Below are positions 15,264 to 23,180 of a stretch of DNA of 24,988 bases, in pieces. Below the pieces are notes generated by a model. It was given only the letters and a program-made list of their open reading frames with translations, made no database searches and was not told where the DNA came from. Location: the NCBI GenBank assembly GCA_964585485.1, contig CAZPDS010000040.1:1-24988 (forward strand), given 5' to 3'. The stretch's first letter is position 1, and each line of letters starts with the position of its first letter. A program made the position numbers and the translations under genes. Origin of the DNA: CALGYY01 sp964585485 (lineage in GTDB: Bacteria > Bacteroidota > Bacteroidia > Bacteroidales > CAIWKO01).

Positions 15264-15881
15264 ATGAAGATAGCTATATTCGGGGCGACGGGCCGCGCAG
15301 GCCGGGAGTTGATGCTGCAGGCCCTGGTGAAAGGATATGATGTTCAGGCCCTGGTGCGCAAGCCACAGATGATTGATGTGAGGGATAAGCGCTTGCATGT
15401 GATTGCAGGCGATGTCAGAGACCTTGCGGCCGTAGAAGAAACGGTAAGCGGGGCCGATGTTGTGTGTGTGGCCCTGGGTGCGCGTTCCGGTGAAAAACAT
15501 GATGTTCATTCTACCGGCACACAGCATATTATCGACGCCATGAAGCGCTGCGGCATTCGTAGGATCCTGGTCATTTCTTCCACCGGACTCTTCGGGTCGC
15601 GGGATTCGGGATTCGTCTTCGGGAACATCATCCGTCCCCTGTTTCTGCGCAAGGTATTTAACGACAAACGGAAGCAACTCACCCTCCTCGAAAAAAGCGG
15701 CCTTGAATGGATCCTGATCCGCCCGGTTCGCCTGATCGACGGGCAGAAGACCGGTAAATATCACATCAGTGACGACAAGCCCGAAGGCAAGGAAATCAGT
15801 TGCGCCGACGTGGCTGACTTCATGATGGGTCAACTCATCAGCACAAAGTATTTACAGAAAATGCCCATACTTTCTTATTAA
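15264..15881 (+). CDS. NAD(P)-binding Rossmann protein (atypical SDR / NmrA-like)
   Basis: The 205-residue product starts MKIAIFGATGRAGRELM, in which GATGRAG (7-13) is the GxxGxxG dinucleotide-binding loop of atypical short-chain dehydrogenases. Later features are DVRDLAAVEETVSGADVVCVALG (the second beta-alpha unit and the loop contacting the cofactor), RILVISSTGLFG and LEWILIRPVRLIDG, which match the NAD(P)H-binding family of biliverdin-reductase-B-like and flavin-reductase-like proteins. It is cytoplasmic and probably a small NADPH-dependent reductase or a redox sensor; the substrate is unknown. The stop codon TAA is shared with the first base of a heptamer array (15881-15920) that separates it from the ABC-F gene. 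Confidence 0.85.
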   Translation: MKIAIFGATGRAGRELMLQALVKGYDVQALVRKPQMIDVRDKRLHVIAGDVRDLAAVEETVSGADVVCVALGARSGEKHDVHSTGTQHIIDAMKRCGIRRILVISSTGLFGSRDSGFVFGNIIRPLFLRKVFNDKRKQLTLLEKSGLEWILIRPVRLIDGQKTGKYHISDDKPEGKEISCADVADFMMGQLISTKYLQKMPILSY

Positions 15882-15920
15882 GTCGATAGTCGCTAGTCGA
15901 TAGTCGCTAGTCGATAGTCA
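15881..15920. repeat. Heptanucleotide array, AGTCGAT/AGTCGCT alternating
   Basis: Units AGTCGAT, AGTCGCT, AGTCGAT, AGTCGCT, AGTCGAT run without interruption from 15881 to 15915, then a partial AGTCA. Position 15881 is also the last base of the TAA of the upstream gene. The strict alternation of two variants parallels the AGTCCCT/AGTCTTT pattern at 14054. Confidence 0.92.
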
Positions 15921-15951
15921 GTCACGCTTCACTTATCAATTCTTCCGCCCT

Positions 15952-17844
15952 GTGAATATACTTCTCGCCGAAAATCTCAGCAAATCCTATGGTGAAAAAG
16001 ATCTTTTCACGAACCTGACCTTTGGACTGGATCAGGGGCAGAAGCTTGCGCTGATTGCGGCGAATGGCACGGGGAAGAGCACGCTGATGCGGATTCTCGC
16101 GGGGACGGAAGACGCGGATACGGGGCAGGTCACCATGCGGAAGAACACACGCATTGCTTTCCTGCCGCAGAATCCGGAGTTTGATCCCGACCACAGTCTG
16201 CGCGAAGCGCTGCTGGATTCATCGGATCCGGTGATGCAGTTGATCCGTGAATACGAGGATTGCCTGGAGGCATCGCATATTCACCACAGTGTGGAACAGC
16301 AACAAAAGCTTGATAGCTTGATTGAGCAAATGGACAAAGCGGGGGCCTGGGATTATGAGCGCAAGGTTACGGAAATTCTCAGCCGGCTTGGGCTTGAGGG
16401 CATCAATCAAAAAACCGGCACACTGTCGGGTGGGCAGCGCAAACGGCTGTCGCTGGCCCGTGTGCTGATAGGTGAAGCCGATATACTTCTGCTGGATGAG
16501 CCGACCAACCATCTCGACATTCAGATGATCGAATGGCTGGAAGAATACCTGACGCCACAGAAACTCAGCCTGATCATGGTTACGCACGACCGTTATTTTC
16601 TGGATCGTGTGTGCGACGAGATACTCGAACTCGACCGGAACACGCTTTTTCGGTACAAGGGTGGTTACAGTTACTTTCTGGAAAAAAAATCGGAACGTCT
16701 GCTCAACGAATCAACGGAAACCGAAAGGGCCCGTAACCTTTACGGACGAGAACTGGAATGGATGCGACGCATGCCCAAAGCGCGCAGCACCAAGGCAAAA
16801 GCGCGCATCGAAAGCTTTTATGAGCTGGAAGAAAAAGCTCAGCGGCGTGGTCCGAAAGAAATGATACACTTTCAGACAGCGGTTCAGCGCATCGGCGGAA
16901 AGGTGCTCGAGATGAACAATGTGAGCAAGAAGTTTGGTGATTTGATCGTTCTCGACGACTTCAGTTACACCTTCAAAAAGGGCGAACGCATTGGCATTGC
17001 CGGGCCCAACGGTTCGGGAAAATCCACCCTCATGAACATGATCTGCGGAAGCCTGAAACCCGACCTTGGGCGAATCAGCGCCGGACAAACCATACAGTTC
17101 GGTTATTATTCCCAGGAAGGACTGGATGTAAAGGGAGATCCCCGCGTAATTGATCTGGTGAAGGACATTGCCGAAGTGGTCACCATGGGCAAAGGGACGG
17201 TCTCCGTTTCACAATTTCTCAACTGGTTCAACTTCCCACATACGCTTCAGTACGGCTATTACTCGAGCCTCAGCGGCGGTGAGAAGCGCCGCCTGTTTCT
17301 GCTGACGGTTCTCATGCGGAATCCGAATTTTCTCATCCTCGATGAGCCCACCAACGATCTTGACATTGACACTCTTCAGATCCTGGAAGAATTTCTAACG
17401 ACCTATCCGGGCTGCCTGATGATCGTTTCGCACGATCGCTTCTTTCTGGACAAGTTGGTGGATCACATTTTTGTCTTCAACGAAAGCGGCAAGGTCAAGG
17501 ACTTTTATGGAAGTTACAGTGCCTATCGGCATTGGAAAAAGCAAGAAGAATCAAGAGAACAGCGGGAACGCCAGCAGCCGGAGAAGATTTCGGAACAAAA
17601 AGCCCCGGCGTCCAAAGATTCTACTAAAGCCAGTTGGAAGGAAAGCCGGGAGTTTGAAACCCTTGGCCAGCGTCTGGAAGCACTGGAAGCCGAAAAAGAG
17701 AAGGTGCTGGAGCGCCTGAATTCAGGCGCCGGCAGTGCCGAAGAATTACAGCAGTGGTCGCTTCGCTTCGCGGAGCTCACCAGCGAAATTGAGCAATGCA
17801 CCGACCGCTGGCTCGAACTTTCAGAAAAAATTAGCGGTGCGTAA
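15952..17844 (+). CDS. ABC-F family ATPase, Uup-like
   Basis: This is a 630-residue soluble protein with two ABC domains and no membrane segment. Domain 1 has a P-loop ANGTGKS (38-44), LSGGQ (158-162) and LLLDEP (179-184). A linker lies at about 240-305. Domain 2 has GPNGSGKS (351-358), LSGGE (440-444) and LILDEP (461-466). The last about 70 residues form a Glu/Lys-rich coiled coil (LGQRLEALEAEKEKVLERL, and ELTSEIEQCTDRW), as in the C-terminal domain of Uup. ABC-F proteins act on ribosomes; Uup-type members are also linked to DNA structure and ribosome assembly. Antibiotic-resistance ABC-F proteins usually lack this coiled coil, so a housekeeping role is likelier. The start is GTG at 15952; no nearby ATG exists. 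No clear promoter is seen in the repeat-filled upstream gap. Confidence 0.92.
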   Translation: MNILLAENLSKSYGEKDLFTNLTFGLDQGQKLALIAANGTGKSTLMRILAGTEDADTGQVTMRKNTRIAFLPQNPEFDPDHSLREALLDSSDPVMQLIREYEDCLEASHIHHSVEQQQKLDSLIEQMDKAGAWDYERKVTEILSRLGLEGINQKTGTLSGGQRKRLSLARVLIGEADILLLDEPTNHLDIQMIEWLEEYLTPQKLSLIMVTHDRYFLDRVCDEILELDRNTLFRYKGGYSYFLEKKSERLLNESTETERARNLYGRELEWMRRMPKARSTKAKARIESFYELEEKAQRRGPKEMIHFQTAVQRIGGKVLEMNNVSKKFGDLIVLDDFSYTFKKGERIGIAGPNGSGKSTLMNMICGSLKPDLGRISAGQTIQFGYYSQEGLDVKGDPRVIDLVKDIAEVVTMGKGTVSVSQFLNWFNFPHTLQYGYYSSLSGGEKRRLFLLTVLMRNPNFLILDEPTNDLDIDTLQILEEFLTTYPGCLMIVSHDRFFLDKLVDHIFVFNESGKVKDFYGSYSAYRHWKKQEESREQRERQQPEKISEQKAPASKDSTKASWKESREFETLGQRLEALEAEKEKVLERLNSGAGSAEELQQWSLRFAELTSEIEQCTDRWLELSEKISGA

Positions 17845-17854
17845 AAATAATCCG

Positions 17855-17862
17855 TAGGTTTG
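17855..17862 (+). promoter_or_regulatory. Candidate -7 box for the IPVD-repeat protein
   Basis: TAGGTTTG is an exact TAnnTTTG match, 10 bp after the ABC-F stop and 17 bp before the TTG start at 17880. It would give the next gene its own promoter. Confidence 0.45.
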
Positions 17863-17879
17863 CTGCAACATTAACAAGC

Positions 17880-18656
17880 TTGTCGTACCTTAACAAACAT
17901 AGCGGGCTTATCGCCACTCTTTCCATTAGCATCAATATTTTATTGATTGTATTCCTGTTGTTTTTCCGTCATCATGCGCAGCAAAAGCTGGATCAGGTTG
18001 CCGTGCTGATGGACGAGCTGGGCGAGACCCATATCATCGACACCGTACGTATCCGGGACACCGTGGCTGTTAATACGGAATTCCTCGTCAGCCGGCCGGT
18101 TCCAGTGAATGTTCAACTTCGGTTAAAAAGCACCTTGGCGCTCAAAACACTGATTCCCGTAGATCAGCGGCTGGATGTACCGATCACGCTGCATGTACGG
18201 CAGCACATTAAAGTGGATACTGCTGTGCTGATCGACGGTGAACTCGTGGTGCCAGTGGATGCCGTCATTCCCATCGATCAGACGTTCACGCTACGTACAC
18301 GCAAGAACGGCAGGGGTATCAAACTGCCCATCGTGGCGGAGATCCCGCTGAAACAGGACATCCGCCTGAGCTTCCGCGACCCCCTACCCTTCCGGACCAG
18401 CATAGCGGTGGACATTCCCATCAACGAAACCATTCCCATTGATTTGACGCTCAACATCCCGGTGGATCAGGATCTCCCGGTCGATATTCCGGTGAACAGC
18501 GCTGCACAAATCACCTTTCCCTCCACACTGCCCATCAAAGGAAGCATTCCCTTAAGCCTGGATGTGCCCATCGATATCCCGCTGGGACAAACGGAGCTGA
18601 AAGAGAAGGCCCACGCCGTCGGGGAAACGATCAGGAGACTGCTGGATATTTTTTAA
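17880..18656 (+). CDS. Unrecognised membrane-anchored protein with about sixteen IPVD-like repeats
   Basis: The 258-residue product has one N-terminal transmembrane helix (about 10-29) followed by a short coiled or helical stretch (33-47). A long region at 73-236 is built from the motif hydrophobic-Pro-hydrophobic-polar: VPVN 74, IPVD 92, VPIT 100, VPVD 124, IPID 130, LPIV 149, IPLK 155, IPIN 179, IPID 185, IPVD 193, LPVD 199, IPVN 203, LPIK 217, IPLS 223, VPID 229, IPLG 233. Spacing is often 4, 6 or 8 residues, which suggests a regular extended beta structure outside the cytoplasm. The last 20 residues look helical. No cysteines and no catalytic motif are seen. The start is TTG 17880, because no in-frame ATG precedes the transmembrane helix. 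It is convergent with the ABC permease gene (36-bp gap). I cannot assign a family or function. Confidence 0.8.
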   Translation: MSYLNKHSGLIATLSISINILLIVFLLFFRHHAQQKLDQVAVLMDELGETHIIDTVRIRDTVAVNTEFLVSRPVPVNVQLRLKSTLALKTLIPVDQRLDVPITLHVRQHIKVDTAVLIDGELVVPVDAVIPIDQTFTLRTRKNGRGIKLPIVAEIPLKQDIRLSFRDPLPFRTSIAVDIPINETIPIDLTLNIPVDQDLPVDIPVNSAAQITFPSTLPIKGSIPLSLDVPIDIPLGQTELKEKAHAVGETIRRLLDIF

Positions 18657-18692
18657 ACAAGGTCTCACCGCTCCACGCCTCACACTTCACGA

Positions 18693-20018
18693 TTATCTGT
18701 ACTTCACCCACTTCCACAGCTCCCGGTAGTCCACCTTTTTGCCGTACATCAGGATGCCGGTGCGGTAGATACGGCCGGCCAGCCAGGTGGTAAAGATGAA
18801 GCCGAGCACGAGGAAGAACATGGAGAGGTAGAAATCCAGTGGAGGTACACCAAAGGGCAGGCGGATCATCATCACCACGGGGCTGGTGAGGGGGATGATG
18901 GAAAGCCAGAAGGCCAGCGGGCCCTGGGGGTCATTCACAATGTACATGCCCATAATAAAGGCAAAGACCAGGGGAATTGTTATCGGCGCCATGAATTGCT
19001 GGGTGTCTTGTTCGGCATCCACAGCGGAGCCAATGGCCGCGAAGAGGGCAGCGTACATGAGGTATCCAAAAAGAAAAAAGAAAACAAAGGCCAGCACGAT
19101 GGTCACAAAATCGAAGCCCTGCAGGGTACTTAGAACGCCCTCCAGTTCAGCATTATCGCCCATAGCGGGCATGTTGCTGTTTTGTGGCACGACCACATTC
19201 TGGTCCATGGAGAACTCGGTCGTATTTGTTTGTTTCAGCAAATCGCCGCCCACCGCTGTCTGAAAAACGGCTACGATGGCCATGGTCAGCAGTATCCATA
19301 ACACGAACTGGGTTAGCCCTACCATCGCAATACCGATAATTTTTCCCATCATTAACTGAAACGGTTTAACGGAGGAAACAATCACCTCCACGATGCGGTT
19401 GGTTTTTTCTTCCAGCACGCCGCGCATCACCATACTTCCGAAGAGAAAGATAAACAGGTAAATCAGCAATCCCCCCATGTATCCCACAATAGAGGTAAGA
19501 ATGGGAGCGCTTTTCTCGCCGGTTTTAATATCCTTCTGAACAAGGTTGACACTGGTTTTCGTAGCATCGATATCTTCTTTGCTGATGTGGAACTGATCGT
19601 TCAGGATTTTATTTTCCAGCACATAGCGCATGCGTTCCTGAATATAGGACGACACGGTCATCCCCGGCTGTTTGTTGCGGTAAAGCAGTTCGGCGTAAGC
19701 GGGTTTACTGTAGGCAGGTTTAGGAATGTACAGCAGAGCGTAGGCATTGTCTTCATCATAGGCCGCTGAAGCCGTTTTGATGTCCGTATCCAGGTAGTGA
19801 AACTGCACATTTTTATTGCTGCCCAGCTTTTCATAGAAAATGCCCGTTTCGTCCACCACATCAATTATCTTGAGTCCTTCCGAAGATTGTGCAATCATGT
19901 ACGGGGCGATAATCATGGCGGCCAGCAAGATGGGGCCCAGGATGGTTAGCACGATAAAGGATCTTTTCTTTACACGGGAGAGGTACTCACGTTGTATAAT
20001 GATGAAGGTCTTTTTCAT
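18693..20018 (-). CDS. ABC-2 type exporter permease, NatB/YhaP-like
   Basis: The 441-residue product starts MKKTFIIIQREYLSRVKKRSFIV, the usual opening of the NatB-like ABC-2 permeases. A first transmembrane helix lies at about 22-44. A large extracytoplasmic domain at about 45-175 (including DVVDETGIF and AYALLYIPK) comes next, and then about five or six further helices from 178 to 420. EEKTNRIVEVIVSSVKPFQLMMGKI is a conserved cytoplasmic segment of the family. It is the membrane half of the exporter whose ATPase lies 13 bp upstream. Family members export sodium ions or unknown small molecules; the substrate here is unknown. Confidence 0.88.
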   Translation of the reverse strand: MKKTFIIIQREYLSRVKKRSFIVLTILGPILLAAMIIAPYMIAQSSEGLKIIDVVDETGIFYEKLGSNKNVQFHYLDTDIKTASAAYDEDNAYALLYIPKPAYSKPAYAELLYRNKQPGMTVSSYIQERMRYVLENKILNDQFHISKEDIDATKTSVNLVQKDIKTGEKSAPILTSIVGYMGGLLIYLFIFLFGSMVMRGVLEEKTNRIVEVIVSSVKPFQLMMGKIIGIAMVGLTQFVLWILLTMAIVAVFQTAVGGDLLKQTNTTEFSMDQNVVVPQNSNMPAMGDNAELEGVLSTLQGFDFVTIVLAFVFFFLFGYLMYAALFAAIGSAVDAEQDTQQFMAPITIPLVFAFIMGMYIVNDPQGPLAFWLSIIPLTSPVVMMIRLPFGVPPLDFYLSMFFLVLGFIFTTWLAGRIYRTGILMYGKKVDYRELWKWVKYR

Positions 20019-20031
20019 TGCGGTGTCAGGG

Positions 20032-20985
20032 TCAGTGATTAATGAGGGAGGATTGAGCCGTTCTGGCTTCAGTATCGCGGTTCACGCACTGAATAAAGAT
20101 ATCGTTCATGGTGGGCAGAATCTCGCGGATAGCATGGATTTCCGCATGGGGCAAGAGTTGCTGAAGCAAGGCGTTAGGATGATGATCCTCGTGCAGTTTA
20201 ATGACCGCACGCAACATTTCGTGCTCGGTGGACTGCTCCACAATGCTGTACGCCGGATTGATCAGTGCGGCCAATTCCGCATCGGGATGGCGGAGCATAA
20301 CTTCCCATGTATTGGATTTATAGGTATTCCGTATATCCCTGACCTTCCCGGAAAGGATGTTATTGGATTTATTGATCAGGGTAATATCATCGCATAAGTC
20401 CTCCACCGTGGCCATGTTGTGGGTGGAGAAAATAATCGTACTTCCCTCCTCCTTCAGGCGCAGGATTTCCTCTTTAATGATGTTGGCATTGATGGGATCG
20501 AAGCCGCTGAAGGGTTCATCGAAGATGAGCAGTTTGGGTTCGTGGATGACGGTAACGACGAATTGGATTTTCTGCTGCATTCCTTTGGAAAGTTCTTCCA
20601 CCTTGCGGTTCCACCAGCCGGTAATTTCAAAGCGGTCGAACCAGACTTTGAGGCGTTTCATGGCATCGTGGTGGGAAACGCCCTTAAGCTGGGCCAGGTA
20701 AAGCGCCTGTTCGCCCACTTTCATTTTTTTGTACAAGCCGCGTTCTTCGGGCAGGTAGCCAATGATGTGCTGATGTTCACTCCGGAGATTTTCGCCCAAC
20801 AGCATGACCTCGCCCTCATCGGGGGCTGTAATCAGATTGATGATCCGTATGAGGGAGGTTTTTCCGGCGCCGTTGGGTCCGAGCAATCCGAAAATGCTTT
20901 GCTCGGGCACCTCGATGCTCACCTTATTCAGCGCGGTGTGAGCGGCGTAACGTTTGGTGATGTTGGTGGCGGTGAGTATGTTCAT
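20032..20985 (-). CDS. ABC transporter ATPase, NatA/YhaQ-like
   Basis: The 317-residue ATPase has a P-loop GPNGAGKT (36-43), YLPEERGLY at about 77-85 (the Q-loop region, in which this subfamily carries Glu), a signature LSKGMQQ (132-138, replacing LSGGQ as in YhaQ-like proteins), Walker B LLIFDEP (152-158) and a switch His in FSTHN. After residue 220 is a C-terminal extension of the DUF4162 kind, common in this subfamily. It energises the adjacent permease, with a 13-bp gap between the genes. The region upstream of its ATG is entirely a heptamer array, so its promoter must lie within or beyond the array. Confidence 0.9.
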   Translation of the reverse strand: MNILTATNITKRYAAHTALNKVSIEVPEQSIFGLLGPNGAGKTSLIRIINLITAPDEGEVMLLGENLRSEHQHIIGYLPEERGLYKKMKVGEQALYLAQLKGVSHHDAMKRLKVWFDRFEITGWWNRKVEELSKGMQQKIQFVVTVIHEPKLLIFDEPFSGFDPINANIIKEEILRLKEEGSTIIFSTHNMATVEDLCDDITLINKSNNILSGKVRDIRNTYKSNTWEVMLRHPDAELAALINPAYSIVEQSTEHEMLRAVIKLHEDHHPNALLQQLLPHAEIHAIREILPTMNDIFIQCVNRDTEARTAQSSLINH

Positions 20986-21062
20986 AGTCGATAGTCGATA
21001 GTCAATAGTCGATAGTCATTAGTCGTTAGTCGTTAGTCATTAGTCGTTTGTCGCTAGTCCTT
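20986..21062. repeat. Heptanucleotide array, AGTC(G/A)(A/T)T, eleven units
   Basis: Eleven 7-bp units start 1 bp from the ATPase start codon: AGTCGAT twice, AGTCAAT, AGTCGAT, AGTCATT, AGTCGTT twice, AGTCATT, AGTCGTT, TGTCGCT, AGTCCTT. The array then decays into related AGTCGA fragments to about 21089. It is the longest single-type array in the window and forms the whole 5' leader of the ABC exporter operon. The remainder of the gap to 21160 shows nothing recognisable. Confidence 0.92.
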
Positions 21063-21160
21063 GACATTAGTCGAAGTCGACAGTCGATGGTGGGTGGTCT
21101 GTAGTTGTGGGAACACTCATCCGAATCGGTGCGGCATTCAACTTAGTATTTCACATATTT

Positions 21161-22318
21161 TTATTGAAAGAACTCCCGCATACGTTCGAAGAAGTTCTTG
21201 TCTTTGGCGGTGGGGCGGGGTTTGAAGCTTTCGCTGTCCATAAAACGTTGAATGGTTGATTTCTCTTCTTTGGAAACGGTTTGTGGGGTCCATACATTCA
21301 CATGAACTTTAATATCGCCTCGGCCGTATGAATTTACCGAGGGAAGCCCCTTGCCCTTAAGTCGGAGAATACGGCCTGATTGGGTTCCGGGTTCAATTTT
21401 AACGCGGGCTTTGCCCTCCACGGTGGGGATATCGATGGTGGTTCCCAGCACAGCTTCGGGGAAGCTGATGTAATGTTCGTAGAGCAGGTTATTCCCATCG
21501 CGTTTCAGTTCGGGGTGTTCGATTTCTTCGATCAGGACGATAAGGTCGCCGGGGACGCCACCGCGGGCACCGGCATTTCCTTTACCGCTAACGGAGAGTT
21601 GCATACCTTCCGAAACGCCGGCGGGAATTTTCAGGCTGATCACCTCTTCGCCTTTCACCACGCCATTTCCAAAGCAGTGGGTGCATTTTTCGGTGATGGT
21701 ATGGCCTTCACCTCCACAGGCCGGACAGGTTGATGCTGTTTGAATTTGCCCCAGAAAAGAGTTGGTAACTCTGGTGACGCGACCCGTGCCGCGGCACGTA
21801 GAACAGGTGGTATGGGAGCTGCCGCTTTTGGCACCGGATCCTTTGCAGGGTTCACAAACAATGTACTTGTTAACTTTGATTTTCTTTTCGACGCCACTGG
21901 AAATTTCCTCCAGGTTCAGGCGGACTTTCACCCTTAGGTTGGAGCCCCGGTTCACACGGCGGCCACCGCCCCCGCCAAAATCACCCCCGCCAAAGCCACT
22001 AAAGCCGCTGAAGCCGCCACCGAAGATATCGCCAAAATGGCTGAAAATATCTTCCATGCTCATGCCCCCACCGCCGCCAAAGCCGGAAGCACCGTTCATG
22101 CCGCTATGACCGAACTGATCGTAGCGCTGCTTTTTCTCCGGGTTGCTCAGCACATCGTAAGCCTCCGCCGCTTCCTTAAATTTTTCCTCCGCCTCTTTGT
22201 TGCCCGGATTTTTATCGGGATGAAATTTTAGGGCCATCTGACGGTAGGCCTTTTTGATTTCCGCCTCCGACGCGCTTTTATCAACACCCAGTATTTCGTA
22301 ATAATCTCTTTTAGCCAT
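21161..22318 (-). CDS. dnaJ: Chaperone protein DnaJ (type I Hsp40)
   Basis: The 385-residue co-chaperone delivers substrates to DnaK and stimulates its ATPase. Domains in order are a J domain (about 4-68, HPD at 33-35), a Gly/Phe-rich linker (about 75-120), and a Cys-rich zinc domain with all four CxxCxGxG motifs (C155/C158, C172/C175, C198/C201, C212/C215). The C-terminal substrate-binding beta domains (about 225-345) and a dimerisation tail follow. All key residues are present and the length is normal. It follows grpE by 20 bp on the same strand, so the two are an operon; dnaK is not in the window. No terminator hairpin is evident after the stop. Confidence 0.98.
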   Translation of the reverse strand: MAKRDYYEILGVDKSASEAEIKKAYRQMALKFHPDKNPGNKEAEEKFKEAAEAYDVLSNPEKKQRYDQFGHSGMNGASGFGGGGGMSMEDIFSHFGDIFGGGFSGFSGFGGGDFGGGGGRRVNRGSNLRVKVRLNLEEISSGVEKKIKVNKYIVCEPCKGSGAKSGSSHTTCSTCRGTGRVTRVTNSFLGQIQTASTCPACGGEGHTITEKCTHCFGNGVVKGEEVISLKIPAGVSEGMQLSVSGKGNAGARGGVPGDLIVLIEEIEHPELKRDGNNLLYEHYISFPEAVLGTTIDIPTVEGKARVKIEPGTQSGRILRLKGKGLPSVNSYGRGDIKVHVNVWTPQTVSKEEKSTIQRFMDSESFKPRPTAKDKNFFERMREFFQ

Positions 22319-22338
22319 ACCTCTCAGGTTTCTCGCAT

Positions 22339-22944
22339 TTAATTTCCTACCACAACACGGGCAAAGCGGATCACTTTCCCGTTCAGAAAATAGCCTTTTT
22401 CAACTTCATCCAGCACTTTTTGTTTGTCGTCTTCCTTTTCGGCCGGAATGTTGGCTACGGCTTCGTGAAAATCGGTATTGAAGATCTCCCCAATGGACTT
22501 CATTTCCTCAAGCCCTTTCTGGTTCAACACTTTCTTGAATTTTTGCTGAATTAACTGAACCCCCTCTTTTAACGCATTCACCTCCGTGCTCTGATCGAAA
22601 GCGGCCACCGCCCGGTCGAAATCATCGAGGGTTGGCAGCAAGGCCGTCATCAAATCGGAGGCCGCGCTTTGTATCAGATCGGCACGCTCGCGCTGGGTGC
22701 GGCGCCGATAATTATCAAACTCAGCATACAGCCGCAAGTATTTGTCGTTCAGCTCTGCAATTTGCTGATCCTTGTCCTTGCATTCGGCCGCCGGAGCATT
22801 TTCTTCCTCCTTTGCATCGGTAGTTTCGTCCTTTTGACTCCCTTCGGCCGTGTTTTGGCCGTCGTTCATCTCGGTGGAATTTTGCTGGTCTTTGTCCGCT
22901 TCTTTCTCTTTCTCTTTCTCTTTCTTTTTCATTTTTCCAATCAT
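22339..22944 (-). CDS. grpE: Nucleotide exchange factor GrpE
   Basis: The 201-residue protein releases ADP from DnaK. It has a long charged N-terminal region (about 1-60, starting KKKEKEKEKE) and then the conserved GrpE core: a long coiled coil (AELNDKYLRLYAEFDNYRRR), LLPTLDDFDRA, and the C-terminal beta domain (FNTDFHEAVA, KGYFLNGKVIRFARVVVG). The N-terminal Lys-Glu run is encoded by a hexanucleotide repeat at 22903-22930. ATG 22944 is used; ATG 22932 is an alternative. The 236-bp upstream gap (22945-23180) contains a near-consensus -7 box (CAATTTTG on the minus strand, 7 of 8) but no CIRCE-type inverted repeat that I can see. Confidence 0.97.
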   Translation of the reverse strand: MIGKMKKKEKEKEKEADKDQQNSTEMNDGQNTAEGSQKDETTDAKEEENAPAAECKDKDQQIAELNDKYLRLYAEFDNYRRRTQRERADLIQSAASDLMTALLPTLDDFDRAVAAFDQSTEVNALKEGVQLIQQKFKKVLNQKGLEEMKSIGEIFNTDFHEAVANIPAEKEDDKQKVLDEVEKGYFLNGKVIRFARVVVGN

Positions 22945-23180
22945 TCCGTCGGGTTATTGTTATGACAAAATTGCATTATTTACGCCAATTTCATCAACAG
23001 CCACATTCTTGACAGCCGATGATAATAACGCAAGCATCTGTTTATCAATTAACTAAAAAATACTTCATCCGTAAGCGCGTTTCTAGGGTCAAATTATCGG
23101 CCAGTCCTCCGCTTTCGCCAAAATGGCAGCATCCCGGAAACGCCGCCTTCTGCTCCGGCCCCTACAAGCGGGAGCGGATG

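Noticed and set aside
15144..15833. Minus-strand frame of 229 codons
   Set aside because: It covers a repeat array and the antisense of the Rossmann protein; no domain is visible.
15952..17844. Antibiotic-resistance ABC-F protein
   Set aside because: The C-terminal coiled coil and general make-up fit the Uup housekeeping branch better than the resistance branches.
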